A DNA stretch of 64,000 bases from assembly GCF_003319175.1 (NCBI RefSeq), contig NZ_QOHK01000002.1:531890-595889 (forward strand), read 5' to 3'. The notes under the pieces are model-generated. The model searched no databases, was not told the DNA's origin, and was given only the letters and a program-made list of their open reading frames with translations. Both the position numbers and the translations under genes were made by a program. Below, piece after piece: positions 27,122 to 37,066 of this stretch (position 1 is its first letter; every line of letters starts with the position of its first letter). This DNA comes from Blastococcus sp. TF02-8 (GTDB lineage Bacteria > Actinomycetota > Actinomycetes > Mycobacteriales > Geodermatophilaceae).

Positions 27122-27787
27122 ATGGCGAGCACATTTCGTGGTCTCCTCGGCGAGAAGCTGGGGATGACCCAGGTTTTCGACGAGAACAACCGCCTCGTGC
27201 CGGTGACCGTCGTCAAGGCGGGTCCGTGTGTGGTGACCCAGGTGCGCACCCCCGAGGTCGACGGCTACTCGGCCGTCCAGCTCGGGTTCGGTGAGATCGA
27301 CCCGCGCAAGGTGAACAAGCCCGAGGGTGGGCACTTCACCAAGGCGGGCGTGACGCCGCGGCGCCACCTGGTGGAGCTGCGCACCAAGGACGCCGGCACC
27401 TACACGGTCGGCCAGGAGCTGACCGCCGACGTGTTCGACGGCGTGGCCAAGGTCGACGTCATCGGCACCAGCAAGGGCAAGGGCACCGCCGGTGTCATGA
27501 AGCGCCACGGCTTCAAGGGCCTGGGCGCCGGGCACGGCACCCACCGCAAGCACCGCGCGCCGGGCTCCATCGGTGGCGCGTCCACCCCGGGTCGCGTGTT
27601 CAAGGGCCTGCGCATGGCCGGTCGCATGGGTGCGGTCAAGACGACCACCCTTTCGCTGCACGTCCACAAGGTGGACGCCGAGCGCGGCCTCCTGCTGATC
27701 AAGGGCGCCATCCCCGGCCCGAAGGGCGGCCTCGTGCTCGTCCGTTCGGCCGTCAAGGGCGGTCCCGTGGGGAGTGACAACAAGTGA
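27122..27787 (+). CDS. rplC: 50S ribosomal protein L3
   Basis: 221 residues. One of the first proteins bound to 23S rRNA; its long loop reaches toward the peptidyl-transferase centre. Conserved start [20 protein letters not shown] and loop [19 protein letters not shown] followed by RMAGRMG. The E. coli methylated Gln region (QNQ) reads GAS here, as a substitution I note without claiming consequence. It overlaps rplD by 4 nt (GTGA). Confidence 0.96.
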   Translation: MASTFRGLLGEKLGMTQVFDENNRLVPVTVVKAGPCVVTQVRTPEVDGYSAVQLGFGEIDPRKVNKPEGGHFTKAGVTPRRHLVELRTKDAGTYTVGQELTADVFDGVAKVDVIGTSKGKGTAGVMKRHGFKGLGAGHGTHRKHRAPGSIGGASTPGRVFKGLRMAGRMGAVKTTTLSLHVHKVDAERGLLLIKGAIPGPKGGLVLVRSAVKGGPVGSDNK

Positions 27788-28557
27788 CCTCAACCGAGTC
27801 GCGCACCGACCGCCAGGTCGACGTCCGCACCCCGGCGGGGGAGACCTCCGGCAGCGTCACGCTGCCCGGTGAGCTCTTCGACGCCAACGCGAACGTCTCC
27901 CTGATGCACCAGGTGGTCGTGGCCCAGCTGGCCGCCGCCCGTCAGGGCACGCACGCGACCAAGACGCGTGGCCAGGTCAGCGGTGGTGGCGCCAAGCCGT
28001 ACCGCCAGAAGGGCACCGGCCGTGCTCGCCAGGGCTCGACCCGCGCGCCGCAGTTCGCCGGCGGTGGCGTGGTCCACGGCCCGCAGCCGCGGAACTACGA
28101 GCAGAAGACCCCGAAGAAGATGAAGGCCGCCGCCCTGCGCGGTGCCCTCTCGGACCGGGCCCGCGAGGGCCGGGTGCACGTGGTCTCCGCGTTCGTCGAC
28201 GGCGACGCCCCGAAGACCAAGGCAGCGCTCGCCACGCTGAACGCCGTCACCCAGGCCAAGCGCGTGCTGATCGTGCTCGACCGCGACGACGTCCTGAACT
28301 GGGTCAGCCTGCGCAACGTGCCCGAGGTCCACCTCATCGAGGCCGGCCAGCTGAACACCTACGACGTGCTGGTGTCCGACGAGGTCATCTTCACCGAGGC
28401 CGCGCTGGCCGAGTTCGTGGCGGGCCCGGTCAAGGGCAAGCGCTCCGGCTCCGACCTGCCCGACGTCTCGACCCACGAGATCTCCGGCGGCGTCCCGTCC
28501 ATCGCTCCCGCCGCCGGCGAGGGCACCGTCGAAGAGACCACCGAGGAGAAGGCATGA
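27784..28557 (+). CDS. rplD: 50S ribosomal protein L4
   Basis: 257 residues from GTG 27784, overlapping rplC. Early-assembly large-subunit protein that lines the exit tunnel; the tunnel loop is visible as [18 protein letters not shown] and [15 protein letters not shown]. The C-terminus is extended by about 35 residues ([16 protein letters not shown] onward, ending with EEKA), more than in E. coli L4 (201 residues). In E. coli L4 also represses its own operon by transcription attenuation; nothing in the leader here proves that. Confidence 0.96.
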   Translation: MTSTESRTDRQVDVRTPAGETSGSVTLPGELFDANANVSLMHQVVVAQLAAARQGTHATKTRGQVSGGGAKPYRQKGTGRARQGSTRAPQFAGGGVVHGPQPRNYEQKTPKKMKAAALRGALSDRAREGRVHVVSAFVDGDAPKTKAALATLNAVTQAKRVLIVLDRDDVLNWVSLRNVPEVHLIEAGQLNTYDVLVSDEVIFTEAALAEFVAGPVKGKRSGSDLPDVSTHEISGGVPSIAPAAGEGTVEETTEEKA

Positions 28558-28856
28558 GCGTCCGCGACCCCCGGGACGTCCTGCTCGCCCCGGTCATCTC
28601 CGAGAAGAGCTACGGCCTGATCGACGGCAACCAGTACACGTTCATCGTGCGCCCGGATGCCAACAAGACGCAGATCAAGATCGCGGTCGAGCAGATCTTC
28701 AACGTGAAGGTCCTCGGCGTGAACACGATCAACCGCCAGGGCAAGCGCAAGCGCAGCCGGGGCGCACAGATGGGCAAGCGCAAGGACACCAAGCGCGCCA
28801 TCGTGTCGCTGGCCGCGGGCGACCGCATCGAGATCTTCGGGGGCCCGGGCGCCTGA
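28554..28856 (+). CDS. rplW: 50S ribosomal protein L23
   Basis: 100 residues, standard. Sits at the mouth of the exit tunnel and docks trigger factor and SRP. Conserved [18 protein letters not shown] start and [20 protein letters not shown] block, followed by the basic loop [22 protein letters not shown] overlaps rplD's TGA (ATGA). A 76-nt gap then precedes rplB. Confidence 0.96.
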   Translation: MSVRDPRDVLLAPVISEKSYGLIDGNQYTFIVRPDANKTQIKIAVEQIFNVKVLGVNTINRQGKRKRSRGAQMGKRKDTKRAIVSLAAGDRIEIFGGPGA

Positions 28857-28932
28857 CGCCGGTCGGGCACCTGCCCACCGGCGTCCACCCGGACCCACGG
28901 ACCAGAGATAGAAGACAGGGACTGAGTCAGCA

Positions 28933-29766
28933 ATGGCTATCCGCAAGTACAAGCCGACGACGCCGGGCCGCCGCGGCTCCAGCGTCGCCGACTTCGCCGA
29001 GGTCACCCGCGACCACCCCGAGAAGTCGCTGGTCCGGCCGTTGCACGGTCGGGGCGGGCGCAACGTGCACGGGAAGGTCACCGCTCGTCACCAGGGCGGC
29101 GGTCACAAGCGCGCGTACCGCCTGATCGACTTCCGTCGTGCCGACAAGGACGGCGTGCCGGCCAAGGTCGCGCACATCGAGTACGACCCGAACCGCACGT
29201 CGCGCATCGCGCTGCTGCACTTCGCGGACGGCGAGAAGCGCTACATCATCGCGCCGGCCCGCCTGAAGCAGGGCGACACGGTGGAGTGCGGCCCCGCCGC
29301 CGACATCAAGCCGGGCAACAACCTGCCGCTGCGGAACATCCCGGTCGGCACCGTGGTTCACGCCATCGAGCTCCGTCCCGGTGGCGGCGCGAAGATCGCG
29401 CGCTCGGCGGGTACCAGCGTCCAGCTGGTCGCCCGTGAGGGTCGCTTCGCGCAGCTGCGCATGCCGTCGGGCGAGATCCGCAACGTCGACGTCCGCTGCC
29501 GCGCGACCGTCGGCGAGGTGGGCAACGCCGAGCAGTCGAACATCAACTGGGGCAAGGCCGGCCGCATGCGGTGGAAGGGCAAGCGCCCGACCGTCCGTGG
29601 TGTCGCCATGAACCCGGTGGACCACCCGCACGGTGGTGGTGAGGGCAAGACCTCCGGTGGTCGCCACCCGGTGAACCCGAAGGGCAAGCCGGAGGGCCGG
29701 ACGCGCAAGCGGAAGGCAAGTGACGCCCTGATCGTGCGCCGCCGGCGCACCAACAAGAAGCGCTGA
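28933..29766 (+). CDS. rplB: 50S ribosomal protein L2
   Basis: 277 residues, typical. Needed for subunit association and peptidyl-transferase function. Start [20 protein letters not shown]; conserved [20 protein letters not shown], and the hallmark [13 protein letters not shown] loop with the essential His near residue 229-230. Basic C-terminus ending RRRRTNKKR. Followed 23 nt later by rpsS with GTAAAGGAG as ribosome-binding site. Confidence 0.97.
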   Translation: MAIRKYKPTTPGRRGSSVADFAEVTRDHPEKSLVRPLHGRGGRNVHGKVTARHQGGGHKRAYRLIDFRRADKDGVPAKVAHIEYDPNRTSRIALLHFADGEKRYIIAPARLKQGDTVECGPAADIKPGNNLPLRNIPVGTVVHAIELRPGGGAKIARSAGTSVQLVAREGRFAQLRMPSGEIRNVDVRCRATVGEVGNAEQSNINWGKAGRMRWKGKRPTVRGVAMNPVDHPHGGGEGKTSGGRHPVNPKGKPEGRTRKRKASDALIVRRRRTNKKR

Positions 29767-29789
29767 GCGGGTAAAGGAGTCCGACAGAC

Positions 29790-30071
29790 ATGCCACGCAG
29801 CCTGAAGAAGGGCCCGTTCGTCGACGACCACCTGCTCGCCAAGGTGGACGCACAGAACGCCAAGGGCACCAAGAACGTGATCCGCACCTGGTCGCGTCGC
29901 TCGACGATCATCCCGGACATGCTGGGTCACACCCTCGCGGTGCACGACGGCCGCAAGCACGTCCCGGTGTTCGTCACCGAGGCGATGGTCGGGCACAAGC
30001 TCGGCGAGTTCGCCCCCACGCGCACCTTCCGTGGGCACATCAAGGACGACCGCCGCTCGCGGCGGGGCTGA
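29790..30071 (+). CDS. rpsS: 30S ribosomal protein S19
   Basis: 93 residues, normal length. Head protein near the A-site finger. Conserved [19 protein letters not shown] start, [20 protein letters not shown] core and [19 protein letters not shown] end. Lies between rplB and rplV, the normal S10-operon order. Confidence 0.96.
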   Translation: MPRSLKKGPFVDDHLLAKVDAQNAKGTKNVIRTWSRRSTIIPDMLGHTLAVHDGRKHVPVFVTEAMVGHKLGEFAPTRTFRGHIKDDRRSRRG

Positions 30072-30091
30072 CCAGGTAGAGAGAGATTCAG

Positions 30092-30556
30092 ATGACTTCC
30101 CAGTTGGGACAGGAGGCGCCGGTCGCCCGGGCTACGGCCCGGTTCGTCCGCGTGACCCCCATGAAGGCCCGCCGGGTGGTGGACCTGATCCGCTACCTGC
30201 CGACCGACGAGGCCCTGGCGCTGCTGCGGTTCGCCCCGCAGGCGGCCAGTGAGCCGGTCGCCAAGGTCGTCGCCAGCGCGGTGGCCAACGCCGAGCACAA
30301 CCTGCAGCTGGACCCTGCTGCACTCGTGGTCAGCGCGGCCTACGTCGACGAGGGCCCCACGCTCAAGCGGATCCGTCCGCGTGCGCAGGGCCGGGCGTTC
30401 CGCATCAACAAGCGGACCAGCCACATCACCGTCGAGGTGAGCGAGGTCGCGACCAGCGACGTCCTCGCCCAGAAGTCGCGCAAGGCGCGCCGGGACACCG
30501 GCATGTCCGGCCCGGCGACCCAGCAGACGAACAACACGAGGGGAGGGACCCGCTAG
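30092..30556 (+). CDS. rplV: 50S ribosomal protein L22
   Basis: 154 residues. Binds all domains of 23S rRNA and forms the exit-tunnel constriction with L4 (macrolide-resistance site). Conserved [19 protein letters not shown] start of the core and the beta-hairpin region [20 protein letters not shown]. The C-terminus is longer than E. coli L22 (110 residues), ending in a Thr/Asn/Gly-rich tail. Its TAG stop overlaps the GTG start of rpsC. Confidence 0.95.
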   Translation: MTSQLGQEAPVARATARFVRVTPMKARRVVDLIRYLPTDEALALLRFAPQAASEPVAKVVASAVANAEHNLQLDPAALVVSAAYVDEGPTLKRIRPRAQGRAFRINKRTSHITVEVSEVATSDVLAQKSRKARRDTGMSGPATQQTNNTRGGTR

Positions 30557-31473
30557 TGGGTCAGAAGGTCAACCCGCACGGGTTCCGGCTCGGGATCACC
30601 ACCGACTACAAGTCCCGGTGGTACGCGGACAAGCTGTACAAGGACTACGTCAAGGAAGACGTCGCGATCCGCAAGCTCATGTCCAAGGGCATGGAGCGGG
30701 CCGGCATCTCCAAGGTGGAGATCGAGCGCACCCGTGACCGGGTCCGCGTCGACATCCACACCGCCCGGCCGGGCATCGTCATCGGCCGCCGTGGAGCCGA
30801 GGCCGACCGCATCCGCGGCGAGCTGGAGAAGCTCACCGGCAAGCAGGTGCAGCTGAACATCCTCGAGGTCAAGAACCCCGAGTCGGATGCGCAGCTGGTC
30901 GCCCAGGGCGTCGCCGAGCAGCTCTCGTCCCGTGTGAGCTTCCGTCGTGCCATGCGCAAGGCGATGCAGTCGGCCCAGCGCAGCCCGCAGGTCAAGGGCA
31001 TCCGGGTGCAGTGCTCGGGTCGCCTCGGCGGCACGGAGATGAGCCGCTCGGAGTTCTACCGCGAGGGCCGCGTGCCCCTGCACACGCTCCGCGCGAACAT
31101 CGACTACGGCATCTACGAGGCCCGTACGACCTTCGGTCGCATCGGCGTCAAGGTGTGGATCTACAAGGGCGACGTCAGCGGCTCGCGCGCCGAGCGGGAG
31201 GCCCTCGAGGCCCTCGCCCAGCGTCAGCAGCGTCGTGAGCGCGCCCAGCGTCCGCAGCGTCGTTCCGGTTCCTCGGGCACCACCGCCGGTGGCACCGAGG
31301 CCGGCCGCGCCGCAGCGGAGTCGACGACCGGCCCGGCCGTCGACACCACCGAGGCCGTCGTGGCGCAGACCTCCGGTGAGGTCGCCGCCGAGCAGACCGT
31401 GGCCGAGGCCGCTGGTCCGGAGGCCACCGCCGCGGCCGAGACCACGGCCACCCAGAACACGACGGAGGGCTGA
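30556..31473 (+). CDS. rpsC: 30S ribosomal protein S3, with long low-complexity tail
   Basis: 305 residues from GTG 30556. Part of the mRNA entry channel and helicase activity. Start [22 protein letters not shown] domain with [16 protein letters not shown], and the C-terminal domain signature [18 protein letters not shown] with [10 protein letters not shown]. Beyond about residue 220 comes an Arg/Gln-rich segment and then about 70 residues of Ala/Thr/Glu/Val low-complexity sequence, making it much longer than E. coli S3 (233). Codon use is like the neighbours, so the tail looks genuinely translated. Confidence 0.96.
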   Translation: MGQKVNPHGFRLGITTDYKSRWYADKLYKDYVKEDVAIRKLMSKGMERAGISKVEIERTRDRVRVDIHTARPGIVIGRRGAEADRIRGELEKLTGKQVQLNILEVKNPESDAQLVAQGVAEQLSSRVSFRRAMRKAMQSAQRSPQVKGIRVQCSGRLGGTEMSRSEFYREGRVPLHTLRANIDYGIYEARTTFGRIGVKVWIYKGDVSGSRAEREALEALAQRQQRRERAQRPQRRSGSSGTTAGGTEAGRAAAESTTGPAVDTTEAVVAQTSGEVAAEQTVAEAAGPEATAAAETTATQNTTEG

Positions 31474-31476
31474 CAC

Positions 31477-31893
31477 GTGCTGATCCCACGGCGCGTCAAG
31501 CACCGCAAGCAGCACCACCCGAGCCGTTCCGGCCGGGCCAAGGGCGGCACCGAGATCAACTTCGGTGAGTACGCCATCCAGGCTCTCGAGCCGGCGTACG
31601 TGACCAACCGGCAGATCGAGTCCGCCCGTATCGCCATGACCCGGCACATCCGCCGTGGCGGCAAGGTGTGGATCTCGATCTACCCCGACCGTCCGCTCAC
31701 GAAGAAGCCCGCCGAGACCCGCATGGGTTCCGGTAAGGGTTCGCCCGAGTGGTGGGTGGCCAACGTCAAGCCCGGCCGCGTGCTGTTCGAGCTGTCCGGT
31801 GTCGCCGAGCCCGTGGCCCGCGAGGCCATGCGCCGCGCGATCCACAAGCTGCCGATGAAGTGCCGCTTCATCACGCGTGAAGGAGAAGTGTGA
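31477..31893 (+). CDS. rplP: 50S ribosomal protein L16
   Basis: 138 residues from GTG 31477, standard length. Binds near the A-site tRNA elbow. Start [19 protein letters not shown], conserved [18 protein letters not shown] loop and [19 protein letters not shown]. The stop overlaps rpmC's ATG by one base. Confidence 0.96.
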   Translation: MLIPRRVKHRKQHHPSRSGRAKGGTEINFGEYAIQALEPAYVTNRQIESARIAMTRHIRRGGKVWISIYPDRPLTKKPAETRMGSGKGSPEWWVANVKPGRVLFELSGVAEPVAREAMRRAIHKLPMKCRFITREGEV

Positions 31894-32126
31894 TGGCCGC
31901 CGGTCTGACCGCTCCCGAGCTGCGCGAGCTCTCTGCTGACGAGCTCACCGCGCGGCTGCGCGAGTCGAAGGAAGAACTGTTCAACCTGCGGTTCCAGGTG
32001 GCCACCGGCCAGCTGGACAACAACCGGCGACTGCAGACCGTCCGCCGCGACATCGCCCGGATCTACACGATCATGCGCGAGCGCGAGCTGGGTCTCTCGG
32101 TCGCCCCGAACGAGGGTGTGGCATGA
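31893..32126 (+). CDS. rpmC: 50S ribosomal protein L29
   Basis: 77 residues from ATG 31893 (AGGAGAAG upstream; in-frame GTG at 31890 possible). Two-helix protein at the exit tunnel near L23. Core [20 protein letters not shown] and [19 protein letters not shown] followed by [15 protein letters not shown]. Overlaps rpsQ by 4 nt (ATGA). Confidence 0.95.
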   Translation: MAAGLTAPELRELSADELTARLRESKEELFNLRFQVATGQLDNNRRLQTVRRDIARIYTIMRERELGLSVAPNEGVA

Positions 32127-32413
32127 GCGAGACCCAGCAGTCGACCGGGCCCGGCCTGGCCGGCCGGGGCTACCGCAAGGTCCGTGAGGGCCTCGTCGTC
32201 AGCGACAAGATGGAGAAGACCATCGTCGTCGAGGTCGAGGACCGCGTGAAGCACGGCCTGTACGGCAAGGTCATCCGTCGGACCAGCAAGCTGAAGGCGC
32301 ATGACGAGCAGGGGGTCGCCGGCATCGGTGACCGCGTGCAGATCATGGAGACCCGTCCGATGTCGGCCACCAAGCGGTGGCGGCTCGTGCAGGTCATCGA
32401 GAAGGCCAAGTAA
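32123..32413 (+). CDS. rpsQ: 30S ribosomal protein S17
   Basis: 96 residues with a 17-residue disordered N-terminus before the conserved OB-fold region [20 protein letters not shown] and [20 protein letters not shown] ending in [16 protein letters not shown]. Primary 16S-binding protein. It ends the S10-operon block; a 212-nt gap with hairpins follows before rplN. Confidence 0.95.
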   Translation: MSETQQSTGPGLAGRGYRKVREGLVVSDKMEKTIVVEVEDRVKHGLYGKVIRRTSKLKAHDEQGVAGIGDRVQIMETRPMSATKRWRLVQVIEKAK

Positions 32414-32522
32414 CACCTGCCCGAGCGGCCCTCCGGGGCCGCGGGACAACCGTCCAGCACTGACGAGTACGCTGGACGACTGGCACGCCCTCGGGCGCGC
32501 CGCATCCCGGTTCTCGCGCTTC

Positions 32523-32556
32523 GGACGCACCGGTGGCCCACGCCGCCGGTGCGTCC
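32523..32556 (+). terminator. Hairpin between S10 and spc blocks
   Basis: 11-bp perfect stem GGACGCACCGG (32523-32533) with its complement at 32546-32556 and a 12-nt loop. A second inverted repeat, GACAGCCGG (32571-32579) with complement at 32594-32602, lies 24 nt upstream of rplN. Together they mark the operon boundary in the 212-bp gap after rpsQ. Confidence 0.5.
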
Positions 32557-32625
32557 GCACGCGGGTCCCGGACAGCCGGTTCACCGTTCCGGCCCGGCTG
32601 TCACCACAAGTTTTGGGAGTAGGAC

Positions 32626-32994
32626 GTGATCCAGCAGGAGTCGCGGCTGCGAGTCGCCGACAACACCGGTGCGAAGGAGATCCTCTGCATCCGCGTGCTC
32701 GGCGGCTCCGGGCGACGCTACGCGGGCATCGGTGACGTCATCGTCGGCACCGTGAAGGACGCGCTGCCCGGCGCCGGCGTGAAGAAGGGCGACGTGGTCA
32801 AGGCCGTCGTCGTCCGCACGGTGAAGGAGCGCCGTCGTCCCGACGGTTCCTACATCCGCTTCGACGAGAACGCCGCGGTCATCATCCGCGACAGCGGCGA
32901 CCCGCGCGGTACCCGCATCTTCGGCCCCGTCGGCCGCGAGCTGCGTGACAAGCGCTTCATGCGGATCATCTCGCTCGCTCCGGAGGTGCTGTGA
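32626..32994 (+). CDS. rplN: 50S ribosomal protein L14
   Basis: 122 residues from GTG 32626 (GGGAGTAGGA upstream), standard. Subunit-interface protein. Conserved [20 protein letters not shown] start, [20 protein letters not shown], and [20 protein letters not shown] end. First gene of the spc block. Its TGA overlaps an alternative GTG start of rplX. Confidence 0.97.
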   Translation: MIQQESRLRVADNTGAKEILCIRVLGGSGRRYAGIGDVIVGTVKDALPGAGVKKGDVVKAVVVRTVKERRRPDGSYIRFDENAAVIIRDSGDPRGTRIFGPVGRELRDKRFMRIISLAPEVL

Positions 32995-32996
32995 TC

Positions 32997-33344
32997 ATGG
33001 CTCAGGCAGCCAGCGGGAAGACCCCGTCGATGAAGGTCAAGAAGGGCGACACCGTCCTCGTGCTGTCCGGCAAGGACAAGGGTGCGAAGGGCCGCGTCAT
33101 CGCCGCCTACCCCAAGGACCAGAAGGTGCTCGTCGAGGGCGTGGGCCGGGTCAAGAAGCACACCCGGATCAGCTCCAACCAGCGCGGTGCCCAGCAGGGC
33201 GGGATCGTCACGCAGGAGGCTCGCATCCACGTGAGCAACGTGATGGTCGTCGACTCCGAGGACAAGCCGACCCGGGTCGGTTACCGCAAGGACGAGGAAG
33301 GCCGCAGCATCCGGGTCTCGCGGCGCACCGGTAAGGACCTCTGA
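32997..33344 (+). CDS. rplX: 50S ribosomal protein L24
   Basis: 115 residues from ATG 32997, which lies 10 nt after GGAGG at 32982-32986; a GTG two codons earlier (32991) is in frame. KOW-domain protein initiating large-subunit assembly: [20 protein letters not shown] and [20 protein letters not shown]. The 13-residue stretch before MKVKKGD is an extension relative to mycobacterial L24. Confidence 0.95.
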   Translation: MAQAASGKTPSMKVKKGDTVLVLSGKDKGAKGRVIAAYPKDQKVLVEGVGRVKKHTRISSNQRGAQQGGIVTQEARIHVSNVMVVDSEDKPTRVGYRKDEEGRSIRVSRRTGKDL

Positions 33345-33349
33345 CGACC

Positions 33350-33934
33350 ATGAGCGCACCCACTCGTGAGCTGCCCCGCATGCTCGCCCACTACCGCGAG
33401 GCCATCGTGCCGGCCCTCCAGCAGGAGTTCGGCTACGACAACGTCATGCAGATCCCGCGTCTGACCAAGATCGTGGTCAACATGGGCGTCGGCGAGGCCA
33501 CCCGTGACGCCAAGCTGATGGACGGCGCGGTCCGCGACCTCACCGCTATCACCGGCCAGAAGCCGGCCGTCGTCCGGGCCCGCAAGTCCATCGCCCAGTT
33601 CAAGCTGCGCGAGGGCATGCCGATCGGCGCGAAGGTCACCCTCCGCGGCGACCGCATGTGGGAGTTCCTGGACCGCCTGCTGGCCCTGGCGCTGCCCCGC
33701 ATCCGTGACTTCCGTGGCCTGAACGCCAAGCAGTTCGACGGCCACGGCAACTACACGTTCGGCCTGACCGAGCAGTCGATGTTCCGCGAGATCGACGTCG
33801 ACAAGATCGACCGGCCGCGCGGTATGGACATCACGCTGGTCACCACCGCCACGACCGACGAGGAGGGTCGCGAGCTGCTCCGCCAGCTCGGGTTCCCCTT
33901 CGCCGGCCTGACCGTCGTGAACACGACCCGCTGA
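33350..33934 (+). CDS. rplE: 50S ribosomal protein L5
   Basis: 194 residues. Binds 5S rRNA and contacts the P-site tRNA. Conserved [38 protein letters not shown] in two overlapping blocks, [12 protein letters not shown] and [20 protein letters not shown]. It is 5 nt after rplX and 19 nt before rpsZ. Confidence 0.97.
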   Translation: MSAPTRELPRMLAHYREAIVPALQQEFGYDNVMQIPRLTKIVVNMGVGEATRDAKLMDGAVRDLTAITGQKPAVVRARKSIAQFKLREGMPIGAKVTLRGDRMWEFLDRLLALALPRIRDFRGLNAKQFDGHGNYTFGLTEQSMFREIDVDKIDRPRGMDITLVTTATTDEEGRELLRQLGFPFAGLTVVNTTR

Positions 33935-33953
33935 GCCGGGGCAGGAGAGACAG

Positions 33954-34139
33954 ATGGCCAAGAAGGCTCTGATCAACAAGGCGGCCCGCAAGCCCAAGTT
34001 CGCGGTCCGCGGTTACACCCGCTGCCAGCGGTGCGGTCGCCCGCACTCGGTCTTCCGCAAGTTCGGCCTGTGCCGGATCTGCCTGCGGGAGATGGCTCAC
34101 GCCGGGGAGCTCCCCGGCGTGAAGAAGTCGTCCTGGTAG
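33954..34139 (+). CDS. rpsZ: 30S ribosomal protein S14, zinc-binding type (S14Z)
   Basis: 61 residues, the short type. Four Cys form the zinc site: Cys24 and Cys27 (RCQRCG), Cys40 and Cys43 (GLCRICL). This is the zinc-dependent C+ form found in the spc operon of actinomycetes; a zinc-free paralogue, if present, is outside the window. Ends with the usual [11 protein letters not shown]. Confidence 0.96.
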   Translation: MAKKALINKAARKPKFAVRGYTRCQRCGRPHSVFRKFGLCRICLREMAHAGELPGVKKSSW

Positions 34140-34264
34140 CAGCACGCCGGTGACCCACCCGGGTCGCTGACACACCCGAGCACCACTGATCGCCGAGAGG
34201 CCCGCGCGCCAAGTCTCCGAGACCCAGCGCATGAGGAACCGCGGCGAGAGAGGCAACACCCGAC

Positions 34265-34675
34265 ATGACGATGACCGACCCGATCGCGGACATGCTGACG
34301 CGTCTGCGCAACGCCAACCAGGCGTACCACGACTCCGCGGTCATGCCGTCCTCGAAGCTGAAGACGCACATCGCCGAGATCCTCCAGCAGGAGGGCTACA
34401 TCGCCGGCTGGACGGTGAGCGACGTCGAGAAGGACGGCTCCACCTTCAAGCAGCTGCAGATCGACCTGAAGTACGGCCCGAACCGCGAGCGGAGCATCGC
34501 CGGCGTGCGGCGCGTCTCCAAGCCCGGTCTGCGGGTGTACGCGAAGTCCAACTCGCTGCCCAAGGTCCTGGGTGGTCTCGGCGTGGCGATCATCTCGACG
34601 TCGACCGGGCTGCTGACCGACAAGCAGGCGAACAAGAAGGGCGTGGGTGGGGAAGTCCTCGCCTACGTCTGGTAA
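34265..34675 (+). CDS. rpsH: 30S ribosomal protein S8
   Basis: 136 residues from ATG 34265; an in-frame ATG at 34271 ([20 protein letters not shown]) is the start more common in the family. Central 16S-binding protein; in E. coli it represses the spc operon. Conserved [40 protein letters not shown] and [12 protein letters not shown] 125-nt gap separates it from rpsZ, where the sequence shows no gene. Confidence 0.96.
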   Translation: MTMTDPIADMLTRLRNANQAYHDSAVMPSSKLKTHIAEILQQEGYIAGWTVSDVEKDGSTFKQLQIDLKYGPNRERSIAGVRRVSKPGLRVYAKSNSLPKVLGGLGVAIISTSTGLLTDKQANKKGVGGEVLAYVW

Positions 34676-34689
34676 GGGAGCGAACGAGA

Positions 34690-35229
34690 ATGTCACGGAT
34701 CGGACGACTCCCGATCGCCGTGCCCAGTGGTGTGGACGTCGCCATCGACGGCCAGACGGTGAGCGTGAAGGGCCCTAAGGGCACCCTGAACCACACCGTC
34801 GCGGCGCCGATCACCGTCGAGCGCGACGAGGACGGCACGCTGCGGGTGCAGCGCCCCAACGACGAGCGGCAGAACCGCGCCCTGCACGGGCTCTCGCGGA
34901 CCCTGATCGCCAACATGATCACCGGCGTCACCGAGGGCTACACCAAGACCCTCGAGATCGTCGGCGTCGGCTACCGCGTCCAGGCGCGGGGCTCGGACCT
35001 CGAGTTCGCCCTGGGCTTCAGCCACCCGGTTCCGGTGAAGGCGCCCGAGGGCATCACCTTCGCCGTCGAGTCCCCGACCCGCCTGCGGGTCAGCGGTATC
35101 GACAAGCAGCTGGTCGGCGAGGTCGCAGCCAAGATCCGCAAGATCCGCAAGCCCGACCCGTACAAGGGCAAGGGTGTGCGGTATCAGGGCGAGGTCATCA
35201 AGCGCAAGGTCGGGAAGACGGGTAAGTGA
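34690..35229 (+). CDS. rplF: 50S ribosomal protein L6
   Basis: 179 residues from ATG 34690 with GGGAGCGAACGAG upstream; a longer open frame upstream overlaps rpsH and is spurious. Two-domain protein near the factor-binding site. [20 protein letters not shown] start, [18 protein letters not shown], and C-terminal [23 protein letters not shown] overlaps rplR's ATG (TGATG). Confidence 0.97.
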   Translation: MSRIGRLPIAVPSGVDVAIDGQTVSVKGPKGTLNHTVAAPITVERDEDGTLRVQRPNDERQNRALHGLSRTLIANMITGVTEGYTKTLEIVGVGYRVQARGSDLEFALGFSHPVPVKAPEGITFAVESPTRLRVSGIDKQLVGEVAAKIRKIRKPDPYKGKGVRYQGEVIKRKVGKTGK

Positions 35230-35630
35230 TGGCTCAGGCAGAGAAGGCCGGTCGGGTCCACAAGCCCGTGGGCACCGACATCAGCACGGCGCGTCGCGTC
35301 TCGCGGCTCCGTCGTCACAACCGGCTGCGCAAGCGGGTCTCCGGCACGTCGGAGCGTCCCCGCCTGGTGGTCAAGCGCAGCTCGCGGCACATCCACGTGC
35401 AGCTGGTCGACGACACGGTCGGTCGCACGGTGGCCAGTGCCTCGACGATGGGGCTCCGCGGTGCCGAGGGCGACAAGAGCGCCCTGGCCCGCCAGGTCGG
35501 CGGTCTGATCGCCGAGCGCGCCAAGTCCGCGGGCATCACGGCGGTCGTCTTCGACCGCGGTGGCAACCGTTACGCCGGGCGCATCGCGGCACTGGCCGAC
35601 GGTGCCCGCGAGGGTGGGCTGGACTTCTGA
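35229..35630 (+). CDS. rplR: 50S ribosomal protein L18
   Basis: 133 residues from ATG 35229 (GTG 35226 also in frame). Binds 5S rRNA with L5. Core [20 protein letters not shown] and [18 protein letters not shown], then [20 protein letters not shown]. Its stop overlaps the ATG of a 16-codon mini-ORF that in turn overlaps rpsE. Confidence 0.96.
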   Translation: MAQAEKAGRVHKPVGTDISTARRVSRLRRHNRLRKRVSGTSERPRLVVKRSSRHIHVQLVDDTVGRTVASASTMGLRGAEGDKSALARQVGGLIAERAKSAGITAVVFDRGGNRYAGRIAALADGAREGGLDF

Positions 35631-35680
35631 TGACCACCCACCTCACCAGCACGAGCGAGCAGATCGAGAGGGACGTCTGA
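35630..35680 (+). CDS. Possible 16-residue microprotein bridging rplR and rpsE
   Basis: ATG 35630 to TGA 35678-35680 encodes [16 protein letters not shown]. It shares one base with the rplR stop and one base with the rpsE start (TGATG at both ends), and GAGGGTGGG before the ATG can serve as ribosome-binding site, while its own last codons hold rpsE's site (GAGAGGGA). It may be a real peptide or only a device that carries ribosomes from rplR to rpsE. No family recognised. Confidence 0.35.
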   Translation: MTTHLTSTSEQIERDV

Positions 35681-36294
35681 TGCCAGGACCACAGCGACGC
35701 GGCGGCGGCGCCGGCGGCGGTAACGACCGCCGCGACCGTCGTGACGGCGGGCGGGGCCCCGGAGGCGCTCCCGCCGAGAAGAGCAACTACATCGAGCGCG
35801 TGGTGGCCATCAACCGCGTGTCCAAGGTCGTCAAGGGTGGTCGGCGCTTCAGCTTCACCGCCCTGGTGATCGTGGGCGACGGTGACGGCACCGTGGGCGT
35901 CGGTTACGGGAAGGCCAAGGAGGTGCCCGCGGCGATCGCCAAGGGCGTCGAGGAGGCCAAGAAGCACTTCTACAAGGTGCCCCGTATCGCCAGCACCATC
36001 CCGCACCCGGTGCAGGGTGAGGCCGCCGCGGGTGTCGTGCTGCTCAAGCCGGCCAGCCCCGGTACCGGTGTCATCGCCGGTGGCCCGGTGCGCGCCGTGC
36101 TGGAGTGCGCGGGCATCCACGACGTGCTCTCCAAGAGCCTCGGTTCGTCGAACCCGATCAACATCGTGCACGCCACCATGCAGGCGCTGAAGGACCTCGT
36201 CCGCCCCGAGGAGATCGCGGCCCGCCGCGGCCTGCCGCTCGAGGACGTCGCCCCGGCCGCCATGCTCCGTGCCCGTGCGGGTCAGGGGGTCTGA
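35680..36294 (+). CDS. rpsE: 30S ribosomal protein S5
   Basis: 204 residues from ATG 35680. Decoding-fidelity protein at the mRNA entry site. A 35-residue Gly/Arg/Asp-rich N-terminus ([19 protein letters not shown]) precedes the double-stranded-RNA-binding domain [20 protein letters not shown] (the spectinomycin-resistance loop) and [19 protein letters not shown], then [20 protein letters not shown]. Followed with a 1-nt gap by rpmD. Confidence 0.96.
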   Translation: MPGPQRRGGGAGGGNDRRDRRDGGRGPGGAPAEKSNYIERVVAINRVSKVVKGGRRFSFTALVIVGDGDGTVGVGYGKAKEVPAAIAKGVEEAKKHFYKVPRIASTIPHPVQGEAAAGVVLLKPASPGTGVIAGGPVRAVLECAGIHDVLSKSLGSSNPINIVHATMQALKDLVRPEEIAARRGLPLEDVAPAAMLRARAGQGV

Positions 36295-36295
36295 G

Positions 36296-36475
36296 ATGGC
36301 GCAGCTGAAGGTCACCCAGGTCAAGTCCGCGATCGGCACCAAGCCCAACCAGCGCCAGACGCTGCGTTCCCTGGGCCTGAAGCGGATCAACGACTCGGTC
36401 GTCCAGGAGGACCGTCCCGAGATCCGCGGGATGGTCGCTACGGTGCCGCACCTGGTCACCGTCGAAGAGGTCTGA
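36296..36475 (+). CDS. rpmD: 50S ribosomal protein L30
   Basis: 59 residues from ATG 36296, standard length. Core [20 protein letters not shown] and [20 protein letters not shown], ending VTVEEV. Located between rpsE and rplO as in most bacteria; AGGAAAG after its stop serves rplO. Confidence 0.95.
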   Translation: MAQLKVTQVKSAIGTKPNQRQTLRSLGLKRINDSVVQEDRPEIRGMVATVPHLVTVEEV

Positions 36476-36488
36476 GGAAAGACTCGCT

Positions 36489-36932
36489 ATGACTCTGAAG
36501 GTCCACCACCTGCGCCCCGCCCCGGGCGCTCACACCGCCAAGACCCGCGTGGGTCGCGGTGAGGGCTCCAAGGGCAAGACGGCCGGTCGCGGTACCAAGG
36601 GCACCGGCGCGCGTGGCAACACCCACGCGCGGTTCGAGGGTGGGCAGACCCCGCTGCACATGCGGCTGCCCAAGCTCTCGGGCTTCAAGAACAACAACAA
36701 GGTCGTGTTCCAGGTCGTCAACCTGGACCGCATCGCCGCCCTCTTCCCGCAGGGTGGTGCCGTCAACCCGGACACCCTGGCCGAGGCCGGCGCGGTCCGT
36801 CGCGGCCAGCCCGTCAAGGTGCTCGGCACCGGCGAGCTGGGTGGCGTGAAGGTCGACGTGCAGGCGCACGCCTTCTCCGCGTCCGCTGCCGAGAAGATCG
36901 GCGCGGCCGGGGGCAGCACCACCCGCATCTGA
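36489..36932 (+). CDS. rplO: 50S ribosomal protein L15
   Basis: 147 residues, standard. Late-assembly protein of the large subunit. Start [20 protein letters not shown], Gly/Lys-rich loop [20 protein letters not shown] and [37 protein letters not shown] near the end. A two-storey hairpin follows 8 nt after the stop. Confidence 0.96.
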   Translation: MTLKVHHLRPAPGAHTAKTRVGRGEGSKGKTAGRGTKGTGARGNTHARFEGGQTPLHMRLPKLSGFKNNNKVVFQVVNLDRIAALFPQGGAVNPDTLAEAGAVRRGQPVKVLGTGELGGVKVDVQAHAFSASAAEKIGAAGGSTTRI

Positions 36933-36940
36933 AAGTAGAA

Positions 36941-36994
36941 GGACCCCGTCCTCCCCACCCTGGACAGGCTCAGGGTGGGACCCGGGACGGGGCC
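36941..36994 (+). terminator. Two-storey hairpin after rplO
   Basis: Outer arms GGACCCCGTCC (36941-36951) with GGGACGGGGCC near 36984-36994, inner arms CCCACCCT with AGGGTGGG around GGACAGGCTC. Same outer-arm sequence as the hairpins after rplL and rpsD. It ends the spc ribosomal-protein block before secY. Confidence 0.65.
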
Positions 36995-37066
36995 ATGTCG
37001 GCCCGCCCTGCACTAGTGCGGGGCGGGCCGATTGCTAACCTCGACCGACCGACTAGGGGAGGGCAC

